DNA of 64,000 nucleotides from an uncultured Cyclobacteriaceae bacterium (GCA_947492745.1 CANLOE010000016.1:1-64000), one strand, 5' to 3'. Positions 53,564-63,486 are shown, numbered from the stretch's first letter. The notes: generated by a model not told the origin, from the sequence alone. A program made the numbers and translations.

Positions 53564-54007
53564 TTATTTAACTTCTTTTTGGGAATGTTTTTTCTTCATG
53601 TAATTGATGGCCTTATGATAATCACTATGTTCCTGTAAACTTATAGTAAACTGTTTTCCATTATCGAAACTCACTTCCAGCTCCCTATACATCCCTGAAC
53701 CTGTTTTGATTTTTGTTTCCTTCCAGTCTTTCAATTCTTTGAAGCTCAACTCATAACGTCTTAGCCTAAGGGGGTAGCGAACCATAGCTTTGCCTTTACC
53801 TATTCGTACCACCTTATAGTTGAACAGTGTCCGTAGCAAAATACCGAGTGCTATGGGTGATAAAACCACAAAAACCAAATAATGGTACCAAGACCAAACC
53901 TCATCATGGATGGCGGAGTTTGCAGTATAGGCAATCGCCGTAAGCGTCAACACTAGAAAGGCGGCTATGGAAAAAAGGGTACTCTTTTTGGGTTTTGCGA
54001 TTATCAT
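53564..54007 (-). CDS. Hypothetical membrane protein with PH-like C-terminal half
   Basis: From ATG 54007 the product has 147 residues. Two membrane helices (SIAAFLVLTLTAIAYTA, YLVFVVLSPIALGILL) are followed by a soluble beta-rich half (RIGKGKAMVRYPLRLRRYEL, ELEVSFDNGKQFTISLQEHS) that resembles bacterial PH-like domains. No named family. It is divergent from the BNR-repeat gene, with 100 bp between. Confidence 0.6.
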   Translation of the reverse strand: MIIAKPKKSTLFSIAAFLVLTLTAIAYTANSAIHDEVWSWYHYLVFVVLSPIALGILLRTLFNYKVVRIGKGKAMVRYPLRLRRYELSFKELKDWKETKIKTGSGMYRELEVSFDNGKQFTISLQEHSDYHKAINYMKKKHSQKEVK

Positions 54008-54108
54008 AAATAGTCTCTGATCGATAGATGGAGTTACCACTGCTGTAAATAAGCTAGTGACAGGTACAAATTTTAGTATTTTTGATAGAAATAAAAATTG
54101 ATTTCAAT

Positions 54109-56943
54109 ATGTTCGGAAAAATCAAGCCTTTTATAGGTCTTATCACATTCTTCTTATTCCTACAGCTAAGCCCTTATTCCATCAGGGGGCAATCCTCCTC
54201 TAAAGATATCATGGATGCTTATGCCTCTAGAAAGGTCTTGACCGAAAAATCGATTTTCAAGAATTACCCCGTCCGCAATGTCGGACCTGTTGTTCAGGGT
54301 GGGCGCGTCGTGGATATCGATGTGCATCCTGACAAGACCAAGGTTTTCTACACCGCCTTTGCGTCGGGCGGTCTGTTCCGGACAGAGGACAATGGCATCA
54401 GTTTTGAGCCTATATTCGATAATATCGATGCCCTGACCATTGGGGATTTTGCCTTGGCTCCTTCTAACCCTGATATTATCTATGTCGGCACGGGGGAGAA
54501 TAACAGTAGCCGGTCCAGTTATGCGGGGTCGGGCATTTACAAGAGTGAAAATGGCGGTGATACTTGGCAAAACATAGGGCTGGAAGGGATACAACATACG
54601 GGCAAGGTCATCGTCCACCCAAAAAATCCGGATATCGTCTGGGTAGCTGCAATGGGTTCCTTGTATACTTCCAATGTACATCGGGGCGTTTACAAATCCG
54701 TGGATGGAGGCAAAAACTGGAGCAAGACCCTGTTTGTCAATGACAGTACGGGAATCATCGACCTGATCATTCATCCCGATAATCCCGACATGCTGTGGGC
54801 CTCGGCTTGGGAAAGAACCCGAAAAGCATGGGATTTTAAGGGTAATGGCAGTAGTTCGGGCATTTACCGCTCTGAAGATGGTGGACTTAACTGGAAACTA
54901 TTGGAAAAAGGACTGCCTCAAGGTACCACAGTCGGGCGTATAGGGCTGGACCTATGTCGCAGTCAGCCAAATGTTATCTACGCAGTCGTAGACAGTCAGG
55001 AAAAGACTGAAAAGAAAAAAGAAAAAAAGAAAGGCATGCTAGGTGCAGATGAACTCTTGACGATGGACAAATCCTCTTTCATGGCCCTAGAGGATAAAAA
55101 GTTGAACACCTTTTTAAAGGATAACAACTATCCGAAAAAGTACACTGCCACTACTGTCAAAGAGGATATCCGTTCTGAAAAGTATAGGGTGAAGGATATT
55201 GCCAATTATTTAGGGGACGCCAACAGTGCACTTGTGGAAACACAGACCAAGGGCACGGAACTCTACCGCTCCGATGATCTAGGTACTACCTGGAAGAAAG
55301 TCAACAGCTATGACCTTCAAGGGGTTTATTTCAGTTATGGTTATTACTTTGGAGAGGTACGTGTAGATCCAAATGATGCCGATAAGGTATATATTTTTGG
55401 AGTCCCCTTGTTGAAATCCTCTGATGGAGGTAAGACTTTTGCTCGCATTGATACTCTCGGCGATGTACATGCCGACCAGCAGGACCTATGGATAGACCCA
55501 AAGGACTCCGAACATCTCCTTCTGGGTAATGATGGAGGGCTATACCAGAGTTATGATGAAGGAGCACATTGGCAGCACCTCAATAACCTGTCCGTAGGAC
55601 AGTTCTACACGATCAATATCGATATGGCCCAGCCGTACAATATCTATGGCGGTCTTCAGGACAATGGCACTTTGATGGGAGCATCCAATTCAAAGCCCGG
55701 CAAAGGAAAATATTGGGAACAGTTGTTCGGTGGAGACGGTATGTTCGTAGCCCCTGACCCCAGAAACAATGCGACCGTATTTACCGGTTTTCAATTCGGC
55801 AATTATTACCGCATCGACCGCAACACGGAGAAATCCACCAGAATCACCCCGCAACATGATATCGGGGATAACAAATTACGCTTCAATTGGAGAACACCCT
55901 TGGTCCTGAGTCATCACAATCCCGATGTGGTTTACCTAGGTGCACAGAAGGTATTCCGCAGTCTTGACCAAGGTGATACGTGGGAAATCATCAGCGATGA
56001 CCTCACGCAGAACAAGCCACAAGGCAATGTACCCTTTTCCACACTCACAACGATAGCAGAATCTCCTCTGAAATTCGGTCTTATCTATGCCGGGAGCGAT
56101 GATGGTCAGGTGCATGTGGCTCGACATCAAGGAACCGACTGGACCTTGGTTTCCGAAACGCTGCCCCAAAACAAGTGGGTCAGCAGTCTTCAAGCCTCGG
56201 CACACTCCCCATCCAGGGTATACGTGAGTCTCAACGGATACCGGGATGATGATTATAAAACTTATATCTACGCCAGTGATGATTATGGCAAGACATGGCA
56301 TGCCCTTAAATCTAATCTGCCGGATGTCGTGGTCAATATCATTCTAGAAGACCCTATCAGTGAAGATTTACTTTATCTAGGTACGGACCATGGCACCTAT
56401 ATCAGCCTGAACCGAGGAAAAGAATGGCATCTACTGAACGGTATCCCCAATACGGCTTCTTATGATATGAAAGTACACCCTAGGGAAAATGAGCTTGTTA
56501 TCGGCACGCATGGCAGAAGCATCTTTGTCGTCGATGCCAAGCCTTTACAGCAATTAGCTTCAGGTAAAAAAGAGGCTCCGATAATCACTTTCGCCCCTAC
56601 CCCTATGCACTATAATGCAAAGTGGGGTGAAAAAACGTATCCTTACTTGAACAGTGAAGAACCGAAAGTAAAAGTCATGTACTATGTCGATCGGCCCAGT
56701 CCGAACCTACAGATTCGCATTAAGGACAAGGATGGACAATGGATACACCAAGAAACAGCCCTAGGAAACAAAGGCTTCCACTACTTCACTTGGAATGGAC
56801 GCATAAAAGAAAGCGGGAAAAAGAAAAAGAAGGGAAAGCCTACTGATGATGCTATCAGCTCCGCATATATTAAAAAGGGAACCTATCAAATCCATTTTAT
56901 ACATCCCGAGAATAAGACAGAGGTGGAATTGGTCGTGAAATAA
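54109..56943 (+). CDS. Secreted VPS10/BNR-repeat beta-propeller protein
   Basis: From ATG 54109 the protein has 944 residues with a signal peptide (LITFFLFLQLSPYSIRGQ). It is built of repeated BNR/Asp-box motifs typical of sortilin-like beta-propellers: SENGGDTWQNI, SVDGGKNWSK, SEDGGLNWKLL, SDDLGTTWKKV, SSDGGKTFARI, SYDEGAHWQHL, SLDQGDTWEII and SDDYGKTWHAL. A Lys-rich insert near 308-330 (KTEKKKEKKKG) breaks the first propeller. The C-terminal domain is beta-rich with another Lys-rich stretch (KESGKKKKKGKPTDD). Such proteins are common in Bacteroidota as outer-membrane or secreted enzymes or binding proteins; substrate unknown. Confidence 0.88.
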   Translation: MFGKIKPFIGLITFFLFLQLSPYSIRGQSSSKDIMDAYASRKVLTEKSIFKNYPVRNVGPVVQGGRVVDIDVHPDKTKVFYTAFASGGLFRTEDNGISFEPIFDNIDALTIGDFALAPSNPDIIYVGTGENNSSRSSYAGSGIYKSENGGDTWQNIGLEGIQHTGKVIVHPKNPDIVWVAAMGSLYTSNVHRGVYKSVDGGKNWSKTLFVNDSTGIIDLIIHPDNPDMLWASAWERTRKAWDFKGNGSSSGIYRSEDGGLNWKLLEKGLPQGTTVGRIGLDLCRSQPNVIYAVVDSQEKTEKKKEKKKGMLGADELLTMDKSSFMALEDKKLNTFLKDNNYPKKYTATTVKEDIRSEKYRVKDIANYLGDANSALVETQTKGTELYRSDDLGTTWKKVNSYDLQGVYFSYGYYFGEVRVDPNDADKVYIFGVPLLKSSDGGKTFARIDTLGDVHADQQDLWIDPKDSEHLLLGNDGGLYQSYDEGAHWQHLNNLSVGQFYTINIDMAQPYNIYGGLQDNGTLMGASNSKPGKGKYWEQLFGGDGMFVAPDPRNNATVFTGFQFGNYYRIDRNTEKSTRITPQHDIGDNKLRFNWRTPLVLSHHNPDVVYLGAQKVFRSLDQGDTWEIISDDLTQNKPQGNVPFSTLTTIAESPLKFGLIYAGSDDGQVHVARHQGTDWTLVSETLPQNKWVSSLQASAHSPSRVYVSLNGYRDDDYKTYIYASDDYGKTWHALKSNLPDVVVNIILEDPISEDLLYLGTDHGTYISLNRGKEWHLLNGIPNTASYDMKVHPRENELVIGTHGRSIFVVDAKPLQQLASGKKEAPIITFAPTPMHYNAKWGEKTYPYLNSEEPKVKVMYYVDRPSPNLQIRIKDKDGQWIHQETALGNKGFHYFTWNGRIKESGKKKKKGKPTDDAISSAYIKKGTYQIHFIHPENKTEVELVVK

Positions 56944-56963
56944 TCTATTCTCCGGATACCGAC

Positions 56964-57566
56964 TCACCTCTTTTTGGAATGCCCCTGTTCTTTCAAAAAT
57001 TGGTGGCTCAGTTCCATTACTTCAGGAAAGAATGCTTGAAAATCATTATCAAAATCATCATAATACCATATAAGGTCTTCCGTGGCCTGTTCCATTTTGG
57101 AAGGAAAGCTGGCCCTCCTTGACACACCGTTCATGGCCTGTCGCATGCCATCGAGTGTCCCGTAATTGAGTAACCAGTTCTGTCTAACCATATAGGGAAA
57201 TACCTGTTTTACCTTGGGAGGAAATAGAGGTGTGAAATCTGCCAATGAGGCATAGCTCCTTTGAGCAAAATCCCTCAAAGGTTCATCACTATAAAGATTC
57301 CAGTTCTTGGCCAGGTAATGGTCAAAAAAAATATCTACGATGACCGCCGAATAGTGCCTGTACTTGTCCCATAGTCGCTTTTTACTTTGAGCCACCATGG
57401 GATGTCTGTCCGTATAGGTATCGATAACCCTGTGCAGCTGTATCCCCAAGGTAATCTCCGCACTGAACTTATCAGCCTCTTTTCCTCTAAGGAAATCGCT
57501 AATGAAATTTCCGAACATAACATGAGGGTCATTGCCCGATAGGTATATATGAGCTAGAAAATTCAA
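56964..57566 (-). CDS. ACP phosphodiesterase-like protein (AcpH/DUF479)
   Basis: A 200-residue helical HD-domain-like hydrolase. It begins MNFLAHIYLSGNDPHVMFGN, followed by FISDFLRGKEADKFS and LHRVIDTYTDRHPM, with the metal-binding His and Asp residues of this family. In E. coli AcpH removes phosphopantetheine from acyl carrier protein. It converges with the BNR-repeat gene, 20 bp from its stop. Length matches the family. Confidence 0.92.
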   Translation of the reverse strand: MNFLAHIYLSGNDPHVMFGNFISDFLRGKEADKFSAEITLGIQLHRVIDTYTDRHPMVAQSKKRLWDKYRHYSAVIVDIFFDHYLAKNWNLYSDEPLRDFAQRSYASLADFTPLFPPKVKQVFPYMVRQNWLLNYGTLDGMRQAMNGVSRRASFPSKMEQATEDLIWYYDDFDNDFQAFFPEVMELSHQFLKEQGHSKKR

Positions 57567-57607
57567 TGGTAATTCATATAAATGGATTGATTTTGATTAT
57601 TGATAGA

Positions 57608-57817
57608 TTATGCCTTTTTAAGAAATTGGGTCTTTAGAACAATCTGGCTTTTACCGATGCGACACTCTACTTCCTGTGGGCTGGAGGTAAGCCGTATATT
57701 TTTGATTATGTTTCCCCTTTTCAGGGTCTTTGACATCCCTTTCACCTTCAAATCCTTGATAACATGTACCGCATCGCCATCATTGAGTACATTACCATTG
57801 CTATCCTTTACCTCCAT
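57608..57817 (-). CDS. PhnA/YjdM-type domain protein (short form)
   Basis: From ATG 57817 the product is 69 residues: MEVKDSNGNVLNDGDAVHVI then KDLKVKGMSKTLKRGNIIKN and VECRIGKSQIVLKTQFLKKA. This is the C-terminal SH3-like domain of PhnA/YjdM, without the N-terminal zinc ribbon. The stand-alone short form is common in Bacteroidota. Despite the old name it is not known to act in phosphonate use; function unknown. It starts just upstream of acpH on the same strand. Confidence 0.88.
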   Translation of the reverse strand: MEVKDSNGNVLNDGDAVHVIKDLKVKGMSKTLKRGNIIKNIRLTSSPQEVECRIGKSQIVLKTQFLKKA

Positions 57818-57971
57818 ATATCTATTTTTTTCTAAAACTAAGCTTAATTTAATCAAACAAGGAATTGAATTCGGAAAATCTATCCGTAATGATCGCCTCC
57901 TAGTTTTTATACCAAGAGGCGATCATGTTCTTTCCATGGAACCAAACAGGAAGAGAAAATACGGTTGTATC

Positions 57972-58307
57972 CTATTTCATCCGTACTGATATCGGGCCTC
58001 CCGAGGATATGGAGCTACCTCCTACCTCGTCGATATTTACAGGCAACTCATCGGAAGTATCGACACCGGAAATCTCAACGTTCAGTTCATCGGAAGTATC
58101 AACACCTTTGATATTTACATCCAATTCGTCCAAGGGACTCAGACGTACAGTGATACTACCGTCCGGATTGAGCGGCACCAATCCATATCGAGCATCTTTG
58201 GGAGCTGCATAAGCAGGACCGGGCCAGCTCAACTGCTCAAAAACCAGAAAAATCAAGCTTATAGCAATAATGGTCAAAACAACTTTTGTATAGGTATCTG
58301 CTTTCAT
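57972..58307 (-). CDS. Small membrane-anchored protein with short acidic repeats
   Basis: A 111-residue protein with one N-terminal hydrophobic segment (VVLTIIAISLIFLVFEQL). After a region AAPKDARYGLVPLNPDGSIT there are imperfect 11-residue repeats: LDVNIKGVDTSDE, LNVEISGVDTSDE, LPVNIDEVGGSS. Proteins of this kind are found in bacteria as periplasmic-facing anchors; I know no function. Acidic repeats may bind cations. It is isolated, next to the long gene-free stretch. Confidence 0.65.
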   Translation of the reverse strand: MKADTYTKVVLTIIAISLIFLVFEQLSWPGPAYAAPKDARYGLVPLNPDGSITVRLSPLDELDVNIKGVDTSDELNVEISGVDTSDELPVNIDEVGGSSISSGGPISVRMK

Positions 58308-59769
58308 AATAATGATGAATAGTTAATAAATGATTTTAAGAAAAACATCTTGCTCAAACCGGAGTATGGATTACAGTTTTATCTAAGTGGAACTAAAGTG
58401 CAATAAAACATGCCCATTTCACTGATTTGAAGAAATTTATTTCGCAATGGATGGGCAAATCGAAAATTCATGAGTTCCATTGGAAAAACAGACTTCGAAC
58501 GAAAAAACCGCAGGTTCGATGAATGTATTCGAAATCAATCGATATAACGAATCAAGTCGAAGATGACCGCTATGGGCTATACCTTCTTATGGAATCAGCG
58601 GAAATCGTTTCGGAACAGTGAACCAAATGCACAGTCTGGGGTCAAGATAAGAATTTACTACAGAATTCAACCCTCATTATTGTATTTCATACCACTGAAA
58701 AATCATATCTTATAATTTCAATACCAATACATAGGAGTTTAAGCATTGAAACAAGATCTATCAAATCGCTGATTTTATATGATAATACAGCTATTTTTTT
58801 TAATTTAAATTAATTAATTTTATTTTTTTTACATTATAACGCACTAAAATTTACTTATAAAAGATTTAGGTATAAATAAAGGTGGTTCCGAAGTATATCA
58901 TCTATTTTCTTGCACACTTCTTTAGACTCATAATGTCAAAGCAGTTTTTAGATTTTCAAACTAAAACCCTCATGAATCCGTTCTAACAAACAGAAAATCA
59001 AAGTCATCACTAAAAAACACAAATCATTCTGCATTAGCGGCTGTCTGCTACAATTGTTATTTTTCCGGATTTTTCTAACGTAATACGCTAAGAATTACAA
59101 ATATTTTTTTTTAAAAATATGAAAAAATTCATTAAAATTAACGTGTAAGCTTATCAAACAGAACCCATTCAAGGTTCGATTTAAATCGAAAGTTCATAGA
59201 GAACTTTAGAATCGTCTCTTGGCTAACCACAATAATTTTCTTTTTTCACCTACAACATGGGTGAACGCAAATGATAGTATATGTGACATCTAAAAAAGTT
59301 ATTGTCCATTTTAAACCGTAATTGTTTTGAACAGAAATGATGTAAACCTTTTGTCTTGAAGCGAAAATTAGAGTTGTTTGCCCTAACGAAGCTTATTTTG
59401 AGTGACTTAGTTAGTATTATAATGCGATAAATGTCAAAATAGGGTAAAATAAGCTAAATCTACTGCAAGAAAAAAAGTCAGATCACTTCACAAATAAAAT
59501 CCCTTGGAAAATCTTATACCTACGAAAGTACTCTATAACCAATCGCCCAATGGCGACCACACTAAGTGCGAATTCCATCAAAACTGTACCTCCGATCAAT
59601 TTCACTTTTCAATAGGTACAATCAAGACTTATCATTATGATGGTTAGTATTAATAACACCCCGAACCTTGAATTGAGCTAATCGTTGAATTGGTTACTTA
59701 TTTACACTCATATCGTGAAACATTTGTGATAATTAGTGGTATAACCTTCATGAAATTATAAATTACTCT

Positions 59770-59991
59770 TAGAGACTGTTTTGAAATTATATTTAAAATT
59801 TATTACCACTTATTTTGGATGCAAAATGAGGCGAGATCAACAAAGATAGCGCTGCTATCTTTGTTGATGATGCTCATGCGACAGATTGGCTCCTTTACCA
59901 AGAATGTCCTGAGGACATTTCTTAACGCTCGGTCCTACTCAAAATAATCGATGGGAAATTCTAAAATAATAGCTACCGAAATAATCTCTTA
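59770..59991 (+). repeat. Family E repeat
   Basis: Left end TAGAGACTGTTTTGAAATTA, right end ACCGAAATAATCTCTTA; internal perfect palindrome AACAAAGATAGCGCTGCTATC continuing into TTTGTT (about 59838-59866); then AACGCTCGGTCCTACTC. Compared with 3346-3567 the same blocks occur in the same order. Confidence 0.8.
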
Positions 59992-60236
59992 AAGCAAAAC
60001 AAGTAAACAATTAGACGGGAAAAACGCTTATAAGTAAATGATCATAATATAACCTTCATTGATTTCGGTTCATCCAATAGATATATCGAAAGTGCTCAGG
60101 AGTAACAATCGATACTTATAATCGCTCGGCCCGAAAGCAACATAAGGACAAGAAACATGAGAGTTCTTGTAATGGCACTGGTATCCTCTTGATGAAAACG
60201 ATCATTTAGCATGCCCTTGTCTTATCATTATACTAT

Positions 60237-60412
60237 TTATCCCGGATCATGCATTGAAAAATCTACTGCGGATCTAAATAGCTGCAAACCGGTCGTTGCA
60301 CTACGTTTTTTGAATTCACCATAGCGGTGCTATGCTAAATCCAATAAAACTCCCTGATCTATGGATATGTAAACCCTCGTTACGAAGTTCCAATACATGA
60401 TCCGGATTTAAA
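60237..60412 (+). repeat. Family A palindromic repeat
   Basis: A complete copy: CCCGGATCATGCATTG, CATAGCGGTGCTATG, CCAATACATGATCCGG. It is flanked by TTTAT and ATTTAAAA and lies in gene-free sequence. Confidence 0.9.
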
Positions 60413-61204
60413 ATGAGCCGATTGACTTATGTTCTAAATTAAAGTATCTCAAACAATTGGATACAGAAGCAAAAAACAGACAGAAATCGAGTTTACAATA
60501 GACTACTTATTGTACTTCATTTGAAGTGGCTTTTAGTAACCCCTGACAAAACAAATGTTGAAAAAAAACGAAATACAATTGTTCTTGGATTGGCCATACA
60601 ATTACTTAATCGTATCGAACGTAAACAACCAATCAACGGTAAAAAAGTCAAGTGAACGGCAAATCAACGCCAAAACAAGAAATATAATCAATGTTGTGCG
60701 TTAAATAATTGTGAAATAACAGTGAAAAAATCTAAAAACGAGTACACAATTATATTTCAAAGGCATTGAATAAAGTATAAAAATAATTAGTCTGCCCATT
60801 CTAAAAAATATTCAAAAATAGGTGATGTTGTTCACCGCAACGATAGATTATCATGCTCAAAAACAAGAACACATTATATATGCCCGGAAAAGCAAAAAAA
60901 ATCCACGCTATCACAAAAGTTGATTCTTGGAAGATAAATCATAACGAAAACACAACACCCAGTTCTTTTAAAGGCGGCGATTTTAAGAAAACAATCACCA
61001 CCCAAAAACATTTTGATGTAAGTTTTGATATTTGTTTCCACGGTTTTAATCACTATTTCTCTTTAATAATTTTACTATTACAGACGATACCCCTTAAATA
61101 AGGGCTGAAAAGATACCTGCACAAGAATTATCAACTATTTTACGTTTTTTGTAGGTAATCATTACAATGATCAGTCTATGAGGGTTTATGATATCGTTTT
61201 ACTC

Positions 61205-61230
61205 AAAATAGTATGGTATATTTGTATAAA
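61205..61230 (+). promoter_or_regulatory. Putative Bacteroidota promoter -7 box
   Basis: TATATTTG fits the TAnnTTTG -7 consensus and lies about 25 bp before the small lipoprotein start. The -33 element is weak (GTTTTAC). Confidence 0.4.
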
Positions 61231-61247
61231 CTAAACTTAAAAAAAAC

Positions 61248-61418
61248 ATGAAACTAAGAAAAATTACTTTGATCGCCATTTTATCGCTTTTCACGTTGCC
61301 TTTCGTAGCGTGTACTGATGAATCAGAAGAAATCGCACCTGTATCTACTAATAATCAGGAACTTGAAACCAAAGGTAGTGCTGCAGGTGACCAAACTGAC
61401 GGAAGTAATCGAGACTAG
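61248..61418 (+). CDS. Tiny lipoprotein, 56 residues
   Basis: ATG 61248 opens a 56-codon frame: MKLRKITLIAILSLFTLPFV followed by ACTDESEEIAPVS, a clear lipoprotein signal with Cys22 and acidic residues after it. The mature part of about 35 residues is acidic and unstructured-looking (STNNQELETKGSAAGDQ, ends SNRD). It has its own -7-like box and two hairpins directly after the stop (61417-61456). A TPR membrane lipoprotein gene starts about 105 bp later. It may be a secreted or lipid-anchored peptide of unknown role; coding status rests on the signal sequence, promoter and terminator. Confidence 0.65.
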   Translation: MKLRKITLIAILSLFTLPFVACTDESEEIAPVSTNNQELETKGSAAGDQTDGSNRD

Positions 61419-61456
61419 CCAAAAAATCATTGGCTTTTTAACTTACCATGTAAGTT
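61417..61456 (+). terminator. Terminator plus second hairpin after the tiny lipoprotein gene
   Basis: AGCCAA/TTGGCT followed by TTTTTAA, then AACTTAC/GTAAGTT around CAT. The first is a normal intrinsic terminator; the second may slow read-through into the TPR gene. Confidence 0.6.
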
Positions 61457-61522
61457 ATCAGCACTGATTGATGGTCTTGTTTGCTCAAAAATGTTGACTT
61501 TTGTCTTATAATCTTAAAACCA

Positions 61523-62851
61523 ATGAGAAAACTAACCTACTTCTTAGTGCTGACTATCTTTCTTTCCTGTTCAACTACAGAAGAGAATATACATCCGAAA
61601 CAGACAATCGATAAGTCATCCATCCCATCTCTAATGGGTGTCCTTGATGACGAGGACTTACCCGACAAGGATAGGATGTGGGCTTATTGGCAATTGTACA
61701 AACAGACCATTAGACAAGACCATGAAAGTGCTATGGGCTATCTAGAAGAGTTAGAGCGTCTAGCTACTCACATAGGTAGTGATGAGTATATTGGTAAAGC
61801 TAATTTCGGGAAAGGTTATATCACCAGTGAAGAGAATAACTTTTTCCAATCTGTAAATTATTATACAAAAGCTGTCCATCATTTGAGTAAATCAAATAAG
61901 GCTCTTTTGACAGCAGATGCTTTCTACAATATTGGTCGCTTATTGCAAGAGGTCAGTGATTTCGATAATGCTGAAGAGTATTTTGAAAAGTCATTGTCCA
62001 TCTATAGGGAGGCCGAAGATTGGAAGTTCATAGCTAGGTCAAAATACATGCTGGGAATCTGTTTTGGGAAGAATTCCGCTCATAGTTTCTCAAAAGCCAA
62101 TCGTTCTTTTGAAGAAGCGATACAGGTTGTCAACAACGAACTTGATGGAGGAGATAATCAATTGTTATTTGATATCTATGTTCATCAAGGCTTTTTGGCT
62201 AGTGATTTTGCCAAAACGAGCAGTGCATTGGACTATTATAGTAAAGCACTTAAGTTAGCCACAGACTCTGAGCAAAAAGTCAAGGTGTACAATCTTTTGG
62301 GAGATACCTATATGATCGATGGTGATTATGCCTCCTCTCTACATTGGCTGAACAAAGGTTTAAAGGAAAATCCGAATTCGGTACTATGTTTGATAACCTA
62401 TGGAGAGCTGATGCAGAAACAAGGGAACCATCTCTCAGCTATAGATTTTCTCGAAAGAAGTATTGCGCTCTCTGATAAGGGTGTCATTGACAGGAATCTA
62501 CAGGATGCCTTAAACTTTGCCAATCAAAGCTACAAAGCACTATCGGAAAAAGGCAGTCAAATCAATAGCCGCAAGGTTATCGACTTGATGAGCATTCAGG
62601 TACAGCAAGATAAGCTAGAAGAGAAATTAGCTAAAAAACTGTCCAGTAGCGCCCTTAAAGACATTTTGAATCTACAAGTAGAAAATGAAGACCTTCAAGA
62701 TGAGGTGACAAAGCTTGCTTCTCTGAAAGTCAATCTTATTTTTGTGGCAATCTTCCTTATGCTAGCAGCAGTATTGGCATTTTCGAGATACTACAATACT
62801 AGAGAGAAAAACAGAAAAGCTATTGAGTTTTGTGAAAGTAATGGATATTAA
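61523..62851 (+). CDS. TPR-repeat membrane lipoprotein without output domain
   Basis: From ATG 61523 the protein has 442 residues. A lipoprotein-type signal (YFLVLTIFLSC) is followed by TPR units from about 65 to 355: SVNYYTKAVHHLSKSNKALL, NIGRLLQEVSDFDNAEEYFE and SSLHWLNKGLKENPNSVLC. A coiled coil (about 360-410) leads to one membrane helix (VNLIFVAIFLMLAAVLAFSR). The protein stops about 20 residues after the helix. In Bacteroidota this layout normally continues into a histidine kinase or LuxR HTH domain; here it ends naturally, with no sign of a frameshift. It could bind a peptide in the periplasm and pass the signal to an unlinked partner. A terminator follows. Confidence 0.75.
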   Translation: MRKLTYFLVLTIFLSCSTTEENIHPKQTIDKSSIPSLMGVLDDEDLPDKDRMWAYWQLYKQTIRQDHESAMGYLEELERLATHIGSDEYIGKANFGKGYITSEENNFFQSVNYYTKAVHHLSKSNKALLTADAFYNIGRLLQEVSDFDNAEEYFEKSLSIYREAEDWKFIARSKYMLGICFGKNSAHSFSKANRSFEEAIQVVNNELDGGDNQLLFDIYVHQGFLASDFAKTSSALDYYSKALKLATDSEQKVKVYNLLGDTYMIDGDYASSLHWLNKGLKENPNSVLCLITYGELMQKQGNHLSAIDFLERSIALSDKGVIDRNLQDALNFANQSYKALSEKGSQINSRKVIDLMSIQVQQDKLEEKLAKKLSSSALKDILNLQVENEDLQDEVTKLASLKVNLIFVAIFLMLAAVLAFSRYYNTREKNRKAIEFCESNGY

Positions 62852-62891
62852 GAATTGTTTATTGCTTTAAGAATTTTAGCATTCTGCAATT

Positions 62892-62918
62892 ATTCCCGTC
62901 AATGGCTTTGGTGGGAAT
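62892..62918 (+). terminator. Intrinsic terminator after the TPR gene
   Basis: ATTCCCGTCAA pairs with TTGGTGGGAAT around TGGCT (two G-U pairs) and is followed by TTTTGTTTG. The rest of the gap to 63486 shows only traces of family E and A repeats (near 63050-63090 and 63380-63480). Confidence 0.75.
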
Positions 62919-63486
62919 TTTTGTTTGTGTATGCATTCTGGTTCTTATTCAAAGGAAAGGCGAAATAAGGTGCCTTAAAACGCCCTATACGCACTGACAT
63001 GAAGCCCTAACTCATTATATTGGTAAAAAAACCTATTTGTACCTACTTTTTGATTCGTTTCGCCTAAAGACCGGCTGGGCCTTTTCCTGTGAAAACAAAG
63101 CTGTCCATAAAATAGTAATTTTAGGTTTCGAGCGATGTATCGGTTATGGTAGATTGTGCTGGAAAGTACGCATCAGTAACCGTAATTGAAAAACTTATTA
63201 CGACCTTTTGCTCAAGCACAATTGGCTTGGGACAGGATGTTTTTTAGAGAGCTATGTCTTTTTGAGGTATCTCCAGTGACCGATTCACCAATGGCCAATA
63301 TGCTCCATTACATCTGACTCCCCTCCAGACTATTTTTCTCTTGGGTAAGAATAGAAGAAAATCGGCGAAATAAATACATTTTCATTCAATTGACCCTGAT
63401 GATGTCATGCTAAATCCAACAAAAACACCTGACTTACAACTACTTAAAAGGATTATATTTCCTTCAAATCGGGGGCATTGCAGTAA

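Larger units (their letters stand above)
58308..61247. other. 2.9-kb stretch without a convincing gene
   Basis: The stretch is rich in A and T and has stop codons in all frames. It contains an E repeat and an A repeat (annotated separately), and two adjoining palindromes at 59175-59190 (TTCGATTTAAATCGAA) and 59189-59207 (AAAGTTC/GAACTTT). The 82-codon frame at 60853-61101 matches nothing. I see no DnaA-box cluster and no tRNA. Confidence 0.5.

Noticed and set aside
6541-61000. CRISPR array formed by the recurring repeats
   Set aside because: The repeats are long, widely scattered, palindromic and not separated by regular spacers; no cas gene is present.
60853-61101. An 82-codon ORF in the gene-free stretch
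   Set aside because: No family, no good start context, and hydrophobic tail sequence made of A/T-rich codons as expected by chance.
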